A stretch of 64,000 nucleotides of DNA from positions 15,619,386 through 15,683,385 of the forward strand of contig NC_088306.1 of NCBI RefSeq assembly GCF_032854445.1. The letters run 5' to 3'. This DNA comes from Liolophura sinensis (lineage: Eukaryota; Mollusca; Polyplacophora; Chitonida; Chitonidae). Below, in pieces: positions 52,700 to 64,000 of the stretch. The first letter of the stretch is position 1. Each line of letters begins with the position of its first letter. A model generated the notes under the pieces. That model did not search any database and had not been told where the DNA came from. It saw only the letters and a program-made list of their open reading frames with translations. Made by a program: the position numbers and the translations under genes.

Positions 52700-54466
52700 T
52701 ACTCACTTAGATGCACAGCTTCTCCTAATCAATAAGATCATCACATGGTTTCTATAAACTAAAACGCAAGAGTCTTCAGACCAAGGGTTGCTACTTGCGG
52801 AAATTCTATAAACAATCGTTGTTGCAGGTTTTCGTTTATGACGTCACTAAGGACCGTTCTGGAACGGGAAATGCATGACGTTACACGCGTACGTCACAAA
52901 CATGTCACGTCACTGTGTTACCCATACACAATATTCAACGTAATGCTGAACACAGCATCAAAGTCTGATATTTCGTGATCAGTAATTCTGTTGCAAAACA
53001 GTAGATTCAAAGTTGAAAACCTCAGTGCTTACAACTCGTGAATAAAGTAAGTATTGTACTTTGTATGCAAACATTTTACGAGCGACACAATTTCCCATAA
53101 TTCTTTGCAGATTTAGAAGATAAAAAAAATATTTTTAACTTGACATTTGATTGTTTAGATCCATCCATTTTCGCCGACGGTTTCCGAATATGACCTACTT
53201 TTCCTCGGGATCAAAACTCACTGGTAAACGCTTTCACTCAATTTATTTAATTGTTTAAACACTGAGCCAAATAAGAGTGTAATTAGATGTATAACTGTAC
53301 GTAGAGCTTCTAAAATGTCTGGTATTCCACAATGGGAAGTCTGAAATACCGCCGATGTATCTTGATCGCACTGACACGTGCTGGTATATAAGGAATTTCC
53401 CATAACCGATGGTGTTCAGTTTTTTGGGTATAGATGAAACCTGAGTTCGTAATAAACCAACGCCAACTGGCAAGAATAGAAAGAGCTCCCTACCATTCCA
53501 TACGCAATGCGCGCTCAAAATGTCTATTTTCCTGATGGAATTAAAGCAAATTATCTACAAAGAATTTTATGTGTGGGCGCCGTTAATTGCCTATAGCCAT
53601 CGAGACTATCAGAACAAGAGATATATAGTCAAAATTCTCTGCCCGAGGCTGGGATCGAACCAACATCTCCTGTGTCCCTTGATTTAAAAACAATCATTTT
53701 TTTTTGTTTTCATTTCTTGTTTTCAATATAAACTTTATTTATATAAATTGTGAACAAACGGTCAGAAAATATTAATTTATCGAGTTAACCTCAGTCCACG
53801 GGCTAGTTAATTTGAAAACTATGAAGAAACTGAAAACACTGCAGGGAATTTTGGATTTGTGTACAAAATAAAACTATTCGGTTGCTACAAGATCATGAAA
53901 TACGGTGTCATTAATTCGTTAATAATTTTTGTATTTTGAAGTACATGTATACGTTTGCTGTGATATACAATTCATACGTAAATGTTAGCCCTGTATCTCC
54001 CAACTGTCAATGGTAAAAGTAGTCCCCTTGCTCGTTTTATGCTGTTGTAGAATAGTTACTCCAGTCACCCACGGTAACTACATTAATACACACAAAAAAT
54101 TTATTAAATGTAGATTTCAGAGCGACAAGAAATTTTACCACTTCGTTATATATCAATGATGCGTATACTGTTCGAAAAATGGAGAGAATATTCCATGAAA
54201 ATGTGTCGCATCTGTTAATAATCATTACATTTAATTACATAAACCGTTCAACAACATGAATTCGTAACCAAATGTTCTGTCTTGTGCCAACCTCCAAACA
54301 TGCCAATAGCACACTAAAGTTCCTCACGTGACAGCGGTGTGACAGCAGCGTGACAGCAGCGTTACAGCGCCTCAAAACGATATATACGCACAGGCTTAAG
54401 TCAGGTGTTAATCAGTGACATTGTCTGGAATTTTGTCATGGAAAACGCCAGGGCGGTACTGTATGA
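52700..54466. other. Intergenic, nothing recognised
   Basis: AT-rich unique sequence. A tRNA-B-box-like stretch at about 53645-53670 (gctgggatcgaaccaacatc) is probably an old SINE head. Confidence 0.45.
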
Positions 54467-54738
54467 TTTATTTATTTATTGGACTGGTATTTTACGCCGT
54501 AATCAAGAATATTTCACTTAGAAGACGGCGGTCAACATTATGATGGGAGGAAACCGGGCAGAGCGCGGGGGAAACCCACGACCATCCGCAGGTTTCTGCC
54601 AGACCATCCCAAATACGACCGGAGAGGAAGCCAGTATGAGCTGGACTTGAACTCACAACGACGCATTGGTGAGGCTTCTGGGTCATTACGCTGTGCTAGC
54701 GCGCTAGCGCGCTACCAACTGAGCCACGGAGGCACCCG
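54467..54738 (-). mobile_element. SINE family A, full length
   Basis: Complete from tail (ggactggtattttacgccgt) to tRNA-like head (ctaccaactgagccacggag), with a small head duplication (gcgctagcgcgctagcgcgc). Confidence 0.92.
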
Positions 54739-55299
54739 GTACTGTACGATGTTTTGACGATTATCACCACACGTTGTAAACAGTTTAATAGTATTCCGGA
54801 TACGGAATTTTTCCAGTTTGACTTCTTTTATCGCTAAAGATAACAAAACGTTCACAAACGTTTAGTCCATTCATTTTCTCCCTCGTTCGTCTACTCTAAA
54901 TAATTTTTTTTGTAAAACTTTTTTCTAACCTTCATGTTATAGTAAAAATAGTTGCCTAACATTTTGACAGGTCACATAATACAACAGAACTTTTTTACCC
55001 TTAGCGAAAAAAGGGTTCGACCACAATTCCCCACCTTCCCACCTCCATTCATTTACATTTGCATTTATGACAATTTCTAACTTTCTAAGTGTCCTAACGT
55101 GTAAAAGCCCAACAAAAATTCTCAGTCGTGTTCTTGGGAAATAAAAATGGTTCCGCTTATTCGATAAGTTCACCGATCATGTCATTTTCTAAAGACATAT
55201 CCCAGGTTTGACGTAGTTTGGTAATTGTGAGACATTAAACATGCTCCCAAATTTTTTGTTTCCCTTTGTGATCTTAATCTTCGTTTTAAAGTAACGTTT

Positions 55300-55460
55300 T
55301 TCATGCTGGCTTCCTCTCCGGCAGTAGGTGAGAAGGTCTGTCAGCAACCTGCGGATGTTCGTAGGTTTCCCCCAGGCTCTGCCCAATTTCCACCCACTAT
55401 AATGCTGGCTGCCGTCTTATAAGTGAAATGTTCTTGAGTACGACGTAAAACACCAGTAAC
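55300..55460 (+). mobile_element. SINE family A, 5'-truncated
   Basis: Begins in the body at catgctggcttcctctccgg and ends with gagtacgacgtaaaacacca. The tRNA-like head is absent. Confidence 0.87.
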
Positions 55461-55462
55461 TA

Positions 55463-58400
55463 GTTATAGAACTAGTTTACATTATGGACCTGCATTCGAA
55501 CCTATATACACTATTAGTATGAGTAGAGGAATAGTATATATACAATAATAGAAGATAGAAAAATGTGTGAGGATTTTAAATCATCAGCAAATTTGTAAAT
55601 CGTTTAAATAAATAAATAAAGTTACATTTTAGGAATCGTTTAAAACGTCTGCCTACTGTCGTCACAGTTTCCATATTTCACTGTTTCGGTATTCATGGTT
55701 CTGCCCGGCTGGTGTCTGAAGGCAAAACCCTGGCATCTACCTAGCAACATTTTATGCCACCTTCAGCTTGTGGGCCAGTGTTTGTCTACAGTGTCTTCTC
55801 TAGGGACAATCAGTTTTAACAATGTACAGGTTCCACACTGGTTATCTCACCTTTCATCATCAAGGGTCAGATTTCTTTATTAATGGAGCAAATATCTTCG
55901 TGATTGGTCACTGGATTCCAACACATGTTTCCAAAGCCGAAGTGACGTTGGGTGTTATCGATGATTTCACTGGATAATGGTTTCACCAGAAATGAAAACA
56001 GCTGAGAAAACTTGTGAGAAACTATTAAAATGTATGATCATCAGACAATTTTATATTGTACAAGAGAAATCTAAGCAACGAATAATCTTATATTATTCAG
56101 TTCCTTTGCAATGTATAACCAAAGAAAAAAAATAGGTCTAAAATTAGGTAAATATTGACAGTATTGGTTACAGTGTCGTGTATTTATGTAGGAACAGCAC
56201 AAGCAGATCCACGAGATTCTTATAAAAGCATATATCGATTAACGTAGTCGATATTTGGTAGGTTTCATTTTGAGATATTTATTACCGCTTTTATCGGTAA
56301 GACTTCAATACTAACCCGCTTCATGTCTTCATAAAATACGACCTAGATATTGGGGTTGTCCTTCAGTGTAATCAAGGAAAGAAGCTTGGTCCACGGCAAC
56401 GACAACAACACAAAGAGAACATGCAACTAACAGTACGTAATTATTTCTTATGATTCTGAATGGAGCCTTTCCACTAAGTAACGTAAATATTCTCAGCTCT
56501 TAATATATTTATTCACAATGAACTAGACAATTTTTTTTCACAACGCAAGGAGATTTAACCACAAAATTGTGGACTTATGTACTTGTCTGAAAACTTCATT
56601 TCGTGAGAAGCAATGTCCATTTCGTGAGAAGCAATGTCAGTTAAGTGTACAGCAATTGAATATTGATTCAATTTTAGCCAAAGGTCGTATGGTCAGATGC
56701 CCGCAAATCTCTTTCAATTAACCGTCAAAAGGTGTGCCACATACGAGGGATAACTTTTTTCAAGTCTTTTCATTATTATAGGAGTAGCTATAATAAAAAC
56801 AAGTTAGTGCCAAGTGAATGTGATCAATCACCAAACTCTCACCGGGATTAGGCAATCCCCAGATATCGATCTTCCAAGGAGACGTTCTGTTTATTCTGAG
56901 CCACAGTTTCGGAACTCTCTCGGGATCAAACTTTCATCAAAATCCGTCTTGTTTTAAGATCTTCTTTTTTTTTTTCGACTGTGCCCATATCATTCAGCTG
57001 GCTTCAGTTAAATTCCACAGGCTACCTTTGTCGGATGGAAGTACTCTAGATAACAGACTAAATGATGTGGACGTACACGTGGGAATCATCCCCAGATGCC
57101 CTAGTCGGCTTAACAGTCAGTTCTGGAACATGTCTGTGTATCGTGAGCGTCAAGCATTCCATACATTCTTGGAATGAGGCGTGTTTATCTTATATCGATC
57201 CATGCAATCTTGCATTACTTGGGCCTGTTAAAACATACCAGTATAGTTTCAAGACATTGGAGAATCCCGCCAGGAAAGGTTCTCACACTGTACCTTTTAT
57301 CACAAATGTTGAGCTCAAATGTCTGGCAAAGGTCGACGGAAAATCTCATTGCTATAATTACAGATTACAACTATCTGCCATTTGTATTCAACAAAATCTT
57401 GGGGAGAGGTGAAAATATTCCACTATACCAATACTAAGATGTCCACACTGGTTTAATTGCCGATATTTTTGTCAGCATGTCTTCGTTAGCATTCTGCGCT
57501 TGCCTAACTCAAACAACTTTTGTTTCGCCTGCTTTTGGATATGTCACCATCGCCGTCTTTCACAGCTTTCAGGGTATCTGAGGGTAAGGGTGGATTCTCC
57601 AAGGAGTCGTGTGCTGTGACGCCCATGGTGAAGAGATTTTTCCTATGCGTGCAATATTTATGGGATGACGAGAAACGTGGACAAGTGTAACTAGGCACTG
57701 GGGGATCCGTTGCTTACTAAAATGATTGGATGTCGGAGAACAGAAGGGGGCCTGCCAGCAAGCCTGTTTTACAAGTGGGTTTCAACTTGGCGGTGCGCGG
57801 GGATATCCATCTTGGATACACCAGCATGCATGACCATTACCACGTACTCTGCCGTAGATTTGCACAGTTCCATTGAAAGCCTCGTCAATGTATGTCTTAA
57901 TGATCCATTATGCCTTTCTCGACAAAAGTGATTCATGCGAGAACCCCAAAGCGGTAGTTCTGTATAGATTGTATTGCTAACACTTCTTTATTATGCACAG
58001 TTGTCAATGGGCCGTTGCAGTGTAGATGGATATCATTTGCAAATTCTGTAACGCGTCACAAATACAGGGTTCGAATCTGTGTCATGTCCATTTGTTTAGA
58101 ACACTTTACACCTGGACCATTCCATTCACCTTCAGTTTCGTGGTTTCTACTTGCACGTGCTCTTGGCCTATGTCTGAAAACACGACACTGCATAGTGATT
58201 GATGTATGGACTGAATACTTAAAATTGTATCGAAATACCAACTGCTTATTTTATACTCTGTTAGCTTACTAAATAATCTGCGGTTTAATGCCATGTTGTA
58301 TATTCTGTAAAGCGGGACACTTTCAGCTTTTTACAAGATACACAACTCACTGGCTTCGGTCGTCAGCAAGCTTTGAGCTTGCAAAAGCTACATCAAAGAA

Positions 58401-59334
58401 CTCTTTGCAAAAAGCTGTAGAGGGCAATGCATTTTCACACTGCCAGCTTTGGACGTGTTTTGTGCTCATGAATTCCCCATTTGCACTCGTAAACATAGGA
58501 TTCCATCAACATTTTTCTCGGAATATGGAATTACACTTTCACCACTGTGACAGAGAACCATTTACATGCCAGCGCTGTACAGTAGTCTAATGTAGTCTAA
58601 ACGAGCCACAGATACTCTCAATGTACAAATCCTTCTATAGTCACGTATGGCCTTCCGGTGAGCATTCGGGCTACGTTAAAACCGTCACGTGACCTCATCT
58701 CATCGAGTAAAGACGTTTTATCGATCTTAAATCTTTGCGGTCGTGAACACTAACACGAAGTAACATGTTTTATTCAAACTGATCGATATGCCATCCTTTT
58801 TAAAAAAAAATGTTCTGGAAGGCGGCGTGCTCTTGTTGGAACTGGAGCACGAATTTCCTGAAATGGCGTAAAATCTATCATTGGCCGTTAGAGACCGCAA
58901 TAGGCCCGGTAGATGGGCATAAGCGTTACATGGCTTCGGCAATTAAGACGAAAAAGGCGAGAGCCGCATAAGTTACCGTTACACTACTAGGGTAATTTCT
59001 TGCGTCGATACCACAAAATCTGGCGCCTTAGTTCCAAATCTAAAAAACTTCTTTTGTGCCCTCAAAGTTTCTACTATGAAAGATTTATGTTAGCAACGAG
59101 CTCCTGGAGTAAAAAAATATCGATAAAATCACGTTTTAAATTTTGACAAGGACTAGTTTATACCCGTCTATTTATACAAGTACATGCATATAGTTTTATC
59201 CCGCATCTGACAAAATACTATGCCTTTTACTTGACAACAACGGTCACGTAGTCACAATGGTCACATCGCTGAAGCGATTCACCTATACATCGGTCTTCTT
59301 CACTGAACTGATGGGTCTTTGCATTATAAATTCA
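55463..59334. other. Gene-poor stretch, no exon supported
   Basis: Several medium open frames (57062-57412 +, 58288-58590 +, 57504-57698 -) were read for domains, signal peptides and splice context without success. A leftover exon of an unseen gene cannot be excluded. No RNA gene or clear transposon was found. Confidence 0.45.
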
Positions 59335-59472
59335 TTACATGGTTACTCAGTGATATTATACGGAAATATAGGGTGTCAGAAATCTTCATACTGGGCTCGG
59401 CTGACGTCTCTCCCAATATGAGGATTACTGACACCATATATTTCCGTATCCTATCACTAAGTAACCATGTAA
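59335..59472. mobile_element. 138-bp foldback element
   Basis: Two 61-base arms (59335-59395 and 59412-59472) are inverted copies with a few mismatches, around a 16-base loop. Left arm: ttacatggttactcagtgat, tacggaaatat, ggtgtcag. The right arm ends ctaagtaaccatgtaa. The form suggests a foldback or MITE-type DNA element; no coding content. Confidence 0.8.
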
Positions 59473-60337
59473 CTAATAATATCGACTTTCAGCGTTAACG
59501 GTTCTCACAGCAGAAACGTGTCAATATGAGCAAATCCTCTTTTTTTGCGCTACTTGTCGCGCAACATGTCTGTCTTGACCTGAGGAGTTATAATCGCGCT
59601 TCCTCATTGGATAAAGATACTCTGGGAGGCGTAGACGTCGATCGGTCAGTGAACGTTTGGATGATTACCGTATAACGCCACATCGTCAGTGGGCAGGGAG
59701 CCGCCAAGTAGTTGAAATACTTCTGTCTGAACAGTCGGAGGCTGCAAGTTAGAAAAGGACGAGGAATGTTTGATGTCCCCCTGTTTTTATTCTCAGGGCC
59801 TAGCTAATTATGAACAGTCGACAGCCCTCCTATAATAAATCTCGGCGCCTAAATAGACATTCATATACCAACCGTCAACCATGATGAACGTTCCCGGTTA
59901 AGGCAACATTACTATGGTTATATCACGAAGGTGTCTCCCGATAGTTTTCCGGTCCCATTGCCCCACTTATTTATAGTGCTGCTCTACTGGAAAATCATGC
60001 CGAAGGCACCAGCTCTGACTCCCCTCCCACCCATTACATACTGCATGAAACCGAGCTAACCTCTATTTAGTCCATTCCCATTACGCTGAGCGCCAAGTCG
60101 TACAGAGATTCTCGTTGTCAAAGTCTTAGGTGTGACTCTTTTCGGTAGTGAACCTCGGATCTGCCATGTACACTACAGATGCTCAATCCACTGCTGCCTC
60201 AGCCGGTATGTTCACATAAAGACGACTATAACAGTAGTAGTACAAATATTACACTGAAAAAAAATAAGTTAACCCAATTCTGCTTAAGCCATGGTGGTAG
60301 GGGGCGTGTAAATAGCTACTATTTATGCATTTACATT
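59473..60337. other. Intergenic, SINE B fragment inside
   Basis: Apart from the fragment at about 59985-60175, nothing was recognised. Confidence 0.5.
59985..60175 (-). mobile_element. SINE family B subtype, fragment
   Basis: ctactggaaaatcatgccga, acgctgagcgccaagtcg and caaagtcttaggtgtgactc match the middle and head side of the 40279 copy. Confidence 0.6.
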
Positions 60338-60478
60338 TATTTGATTTTATTTGATTGGTGTTTTACGCCTTCCTCAAGAATATTTCACTTATAGGACGGC
60401 GGCCAGCATTATGGTGGGAGGAACGGGGGAAACCCACGACCATCTGCAGGTTGTTGACAGACCTTCCCACGTACGGTG
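60338..60478 (-). mobile_element. SINE family A, 5'-truncated
   Basis: tttgattggtgttttacgcc, ggccagcattatggtgggag and cttcccacgtacgg are conserved. There is a short deletion in the body, and the head is missing. Confidence 0.87.
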
Positions 60479-62426
60479 CATTTACATGAAGAGTTGGAAA
60501 CCTGACTGAGGTAAACTGACAACAGGTCGTATTTCACCGGTTATGTGTGGCCGTTTTCCAGCTATCACGGTGTCGTCGGTGCTCTGGTTTTATTCTCTAT
60601 GCTATTCGTCTTTAATCATAACATATTTCTGTGTCATATTCCACATAATATACTTAGAGTCTAACAAACTTTTTACGTTGAATTAATAGAGTATGTGTGC
60701 TGTAATTGACAGAACTCATAGAGATCGCAATTGACTCCAGGGTTACTGTGCGGCGCTAGTACCCCAAACAGCAGGTCAAAGAGTCCCTTTCAGCCTAGTT
60801 TCTACAATAAGTTTTATAGCTGTTCGTGTTCATCGTTATGCATTGAATGAAACTTTTGGACGTAACATATGGAAAACTCTCACCTTTACATAGAGCCTGA
60901 GCTTAGAAAAGCTCGTCACAGTCCATCTTCGTGCCGTCGTGCCATTGCTTCTTGCCATCGTCCCATCGCTTCATACCATCACCTGGGACCATCGTGTCAC
61001 CACTTCCTTGCATCGTGACATCGCTTCGTACCAAAGCACCATAGTCGGTCAAAAATCAGTGTGTTACTGGTGAATTGTGTGTCACCGTTTTGACGAGGCA
61101 CATCGTGTCATCGCTGCATAAAATCGCTTCATCACTTCGAGCTATCGTCGTGCAATACATAGTGTAATGGAACGATGGTATACTCATGACCCTACCCGGC
61201 TTCCATAACACTTTGGATCATATTTTCTGGGTGCCGTATGGCTTAATTGTAATGGTAACGATTGACTGAGGCCATTGAGAGTATCGAATCAGTTACTTAC
61301 ATAAACTTACCCAGGACCTGGAACCACTTCACAAAACATCAGCTTGGCGCAGGAAGCAGGTCCGCTTACTTCAGTATTTAGTATTTAGTATTACTTTAAC
61401 GATCTGCCACTACTGATGATATTTCAGTGATGGCAGAACTAATTTGGTGACATGAACCCGTTGTCTCACAGGAAAGCACAGTGTATATATACACACACAC
61501 CTAATGAACATATGAAACATCAAATACACTAACGAAGTATATGTACACCTACCTTGTCGTCATATGACTGAGAAATTGTGGGCCCTAATCTCCTTCGACC
61601 TTCGTGTACGACGAAAACCCCAAACATACATACATGCTTCGTGCATCTCAGTTTGCCGATAAATGAATCCCACTATCAAAGAAGACTCACGTTGAATCTC
61701 TAGGGCAGCCCGGAGCGATGATGGCAGGTGAGTAAATACTTCGTCACTATATTGTGAAAGTAACATGGTGTGTAGAAAAAAAAAAACGAAGAGCATCAGT
61801 TGATCATCTATAAGCCCTTTAGTCTCGCCAAATCGGATTTTTCCCAATTACCTGCCTTTTTCCAATTCTTCTAGGCCTTAAGACACATCATGTGTTTGTG
61901 AGCAAAAGTTAGTACTTTTAAAGGATATATTAACTGCTTGGGTTTTATTTCTTAATGTGCTGTTTTGGAAGTATTTTAACGAGGAAAGTACTAGAAAACT
62001 GCTCATTTTTTTTCATTAGGGGTAAAAATGGCTTTAAGCTACAGCTTTCCTAAGGTTCCAGCAGGTCAGTTACGGAATTATGTACCCTACAGCCCTGTCG
62101 TCAACGGTGATAGCTGTCAAAATTAACATTGCTCAGCTGGTCTCGCGCTCCTTGTAAGTTCATCGGTAACATCATTTCCTAAAACCCATGACTTATTAAA
62201 CGTTGTAAAATATGTCTCAAAATTGAAAATTTGTGTAATTATTAAAATGTTTTGTTTTTGACAGAGCCCTCTTTATTTTCCTTCAAACAATAATCCTTGT
62301 TCCACAGTCCCATGTATCCTTTAAGCTCTTTCTGGATATGTCTTTCAGGCGCTGTTTACCCTCGCTGGGGTAGAATTGTGACCTGATTACTCAATTACAT
62401 TATACCCACATATGTGTTTAATATTA
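60479..62426. other. Intergenic, nothing coding recognised
   Basis: Contains a possible family B tail remnant at about 61554-61625 (cgtcatatgactgagaaatt, gtacgacgaaaaccccaaac). A T/C-rich patch near 60930-61030 repeats ccatcgt/catcgctt loosely. Confidence 0.5.
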
Positions 62427-62429
62427 CAT

Positions 62430-62476
<47 letters not shown>

Positions 62477-62499
62477 TTCACTCTTTCAATTTTCCTATT

Positions 62500-62546
<47 letters not shown>

Positions 62547-62547
62547 T
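62427..62547. repeat. (TTTA)n microsatellite
   Basis: Two runs of TTTA separated by a short unique stretch (cactctttcaattttcc). The Leu/Ile/Tyr/Phe open frame across it is an artefact. Confidence 0.95.
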
Positions 62548-62724
62548 CTGGTGCTATATACCTGATATTGAGCATCTGCATCTGAGTCTTTCGGTGCACA
62601 AACATTTCGGCCTAAAATTGCTAGTATGCGACATGGATACATAGTGTGTACAAACAGATATCACATAAAGATATGTTAGGTTTCTCAGGCAATTCAAAGA
62701 CCATGTAGTACAATTGAGTGCAAA

Positions 62725-62950
62725 AAACAAAACGTTCGGTCATTTCCGTACAAATTCCTGGTGTGACGTCATTTTACCTCATTTGAGGCTACTATTACAT
62801 CACAAAACTCCAGCTGACGTCTCCTGTTCAGACCACGTCATCCGTGAATGAGTTTTAGTGTGATTGTGGACGCTGCAGGAAAAATGACGTTGCGCGAGGA
62901 AAATGACGTCACTCGAGGAATTTGTACGGAAATGTCTGAAAATTTTGTTT
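62725..62950. mobile_element. MITE-like element with long inverted ends and TGACGTCA sites
   Basis: The left end (acatttccgtacaaattcct type, here catttccgtacaaattcctg) and the right end (aggaatttgtacggaaatgt) are inverted copies. Similarity extends over roughly 55 bases on each side, including a gtgacgtcatttt block in both arms. There is no coding capacity. The target-site duplication is unclear. Confidence 0.72.
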
Positions 62951-63097
62951 CTGTAAGCACTCGCTATTAGTAGGATTATTTGAAGATCTGAGAAAATTCA
63001 TATATGGTATATGAATGAACTTATTCCTTTTCTAGGATACGTTTGTTTTTCCATTCATCAATGGAAGAACCTTGGCGGAAATGGCTCTTTAAAGCCA

Positions 63098-64000
63098 ACC
63101 CATATAGTATTTGTATAGTATTTTCTAACTCATCGCTCCATGTAGTATTTCCTAACTCATCACTCCATGTAGTATTTCCCAACCCATCGCTCCATGCAGT
63201 ATTTACCAACCCGTCACTCCATGCAGTATTTCCAAACCCATCACTCCATGTAGTATTTCCCAACTCATCACCCCATGTAGTATTTCCCAACCCATCACTC
63301 CATGTAGTATTTCCCAACCCATCACTCCATGTAGTATTTCCCAACTCATCACCCCATGTAGTATTTCCCAACCCATCACTCCATGTAGTATTTCCCAACC
63401 CATCACTCCATGTAGTATTTCCCAACCCATCACTCCATGTAGTATTTCCCAACTCATCCCCCCATGTAGTATTTCCCAACCCATCACTCCATGTAGTATT
63501 TCCCAACCCATCACTCCATGTAGTGTTTCCCAACCCGTCACTCCATGTAGTATTTCCTAACTCATCACCCCATGCAGTATTTCCCAACCCATCACTCCAT
63601 GTAGTATTTCCTAACTCATCACCCCATGTAGTATTTCCCAACCCATCACTCCATGCAGTATTTATCAACCCGTCACTCCATGCAGTATTTATCAACCCGT
63701 CACTCCATGTAGTATTTCCCAACCCATCACCCCATGTAGTATTTCCCAACCCATCACTCCATGTAGTATTTCCTAACTCATCACCCCATGTAGTATTTCC
63801 CAACCCATCACTCCATGCAGTATTTATCAACCCATCACTCCATGCAGTATTTCCCAACCCATCACTCCATGTAGTATTTCCCAACTCATCACCCCATGTA
63901 GTATTTCCCAACCCATCACTCCATGTAGTATTTCCCAACCCATCACTCCATGTAGTGTTTCCCAACACATCACCCCATGTAGTATTTCCCAACCCATCAC
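63098..64000 (-). repeat. 27-bp minisatellite, about 33 copies, continues past window end
   Basis: The + strand unit is catgtagtatttcccaaccc plus atcactc. On the minus strand it is open as a 9-residue repeat, GNTTWSDGL, with variants GNTTWGDEL and INTAWSDGL. The frame runs 63992 to 63021 and closes soon after the array with a non-repetitive tail of about 35 residues. A second minus frame is also open for over 100 codons. No splice site, signal peptide or start context supports a gene, so it is listed as a repeat with uncertain coding potential. Confidence 0.9.

Noticed and set aside
57062..57412. 116-codon + frame with several Cys
   Set aside because: No domain, signal peptide, splice context or repeat of codon pattern was seen. 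Length is within chance for this composition.
57504..57903. Possible minus strand exon pieces (ending KSRRNKSCLS; also KTYIDEAFNG)
   Set aside because: The pieces are in different frames without convincing splice sites, and no family could be recognised.

Overview
This window is eukaryotic, most likely from a lophotrochozoan animal and probably a mollusc. It is AT-rich and gene-poor, its genes have GT-AG introns, and it is crowded with tRNA-derived SINEs, microsatellites and minisatellites. Three host genes can be modelled from end to end. They are a TNF-superfamily ligand on the + strand (24429-29270, 4 coding exons, 296 aa), a laccase-type multicopper oxidase on the - strand (44553-32036, 9 coding exons, 670 aa), and an unrecognised gene for an acidic-repeat/coiled-coil protein on the - strand (52127-48813, 3 coding exons, 530 aa). 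In all three, splice phases join without a break and the reading frame stays open across every junction. These are models from reading the sequence; no transcript data or database search supports them.

Layout. 1-24 kb is mostly intergenic. It holds SINE fragments, a complete Tc1-like transposon with perfect 30-bp end repeats but a broken transposase (about 7.9-9.5 kb), and tandem arrays at 12.8, 18.4 and 20.7-21.5 kb. 24-29.8 kb is the TNF ligand, with a tail-to-tail SINE pair just in front of its first coding exon. 29.8-32 kb is gene-free. 32-44.6 kb is the multicopper oxidase; its 4.4-kb first intron contains a 2.7-kb array of about 93 copies of a 29-bp unit, and other introns carry a 31-bp array, AT tracts and SINEs. 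44.7-48.8 kb holds SINEs and a 35-bp array that grew inside one of them. 48.8-52.7 kb is the acidic-repeat gene. 53-62 kb is gene-poor, with SINEs and a 138-bp foldback element. 62.4-64 kb has a TTTA tract, a MITE-like element with TGACGTCA sites, and a 27-bp array that runs off the window end and is open as a 9-residue protein repeat.

The genes do not form an obvious pathway. The oxidase would act extracellularly or at the cell surface (phenol or metal oxidation), the TNF ligand in cell signalling, and the acidic protein has no assignable role. At least three SINE families are present: A (tail gattggtgttttacgcc), B (tail gtgcttggggtttaacgtcg) and C (tail gccaattaaataaataag).
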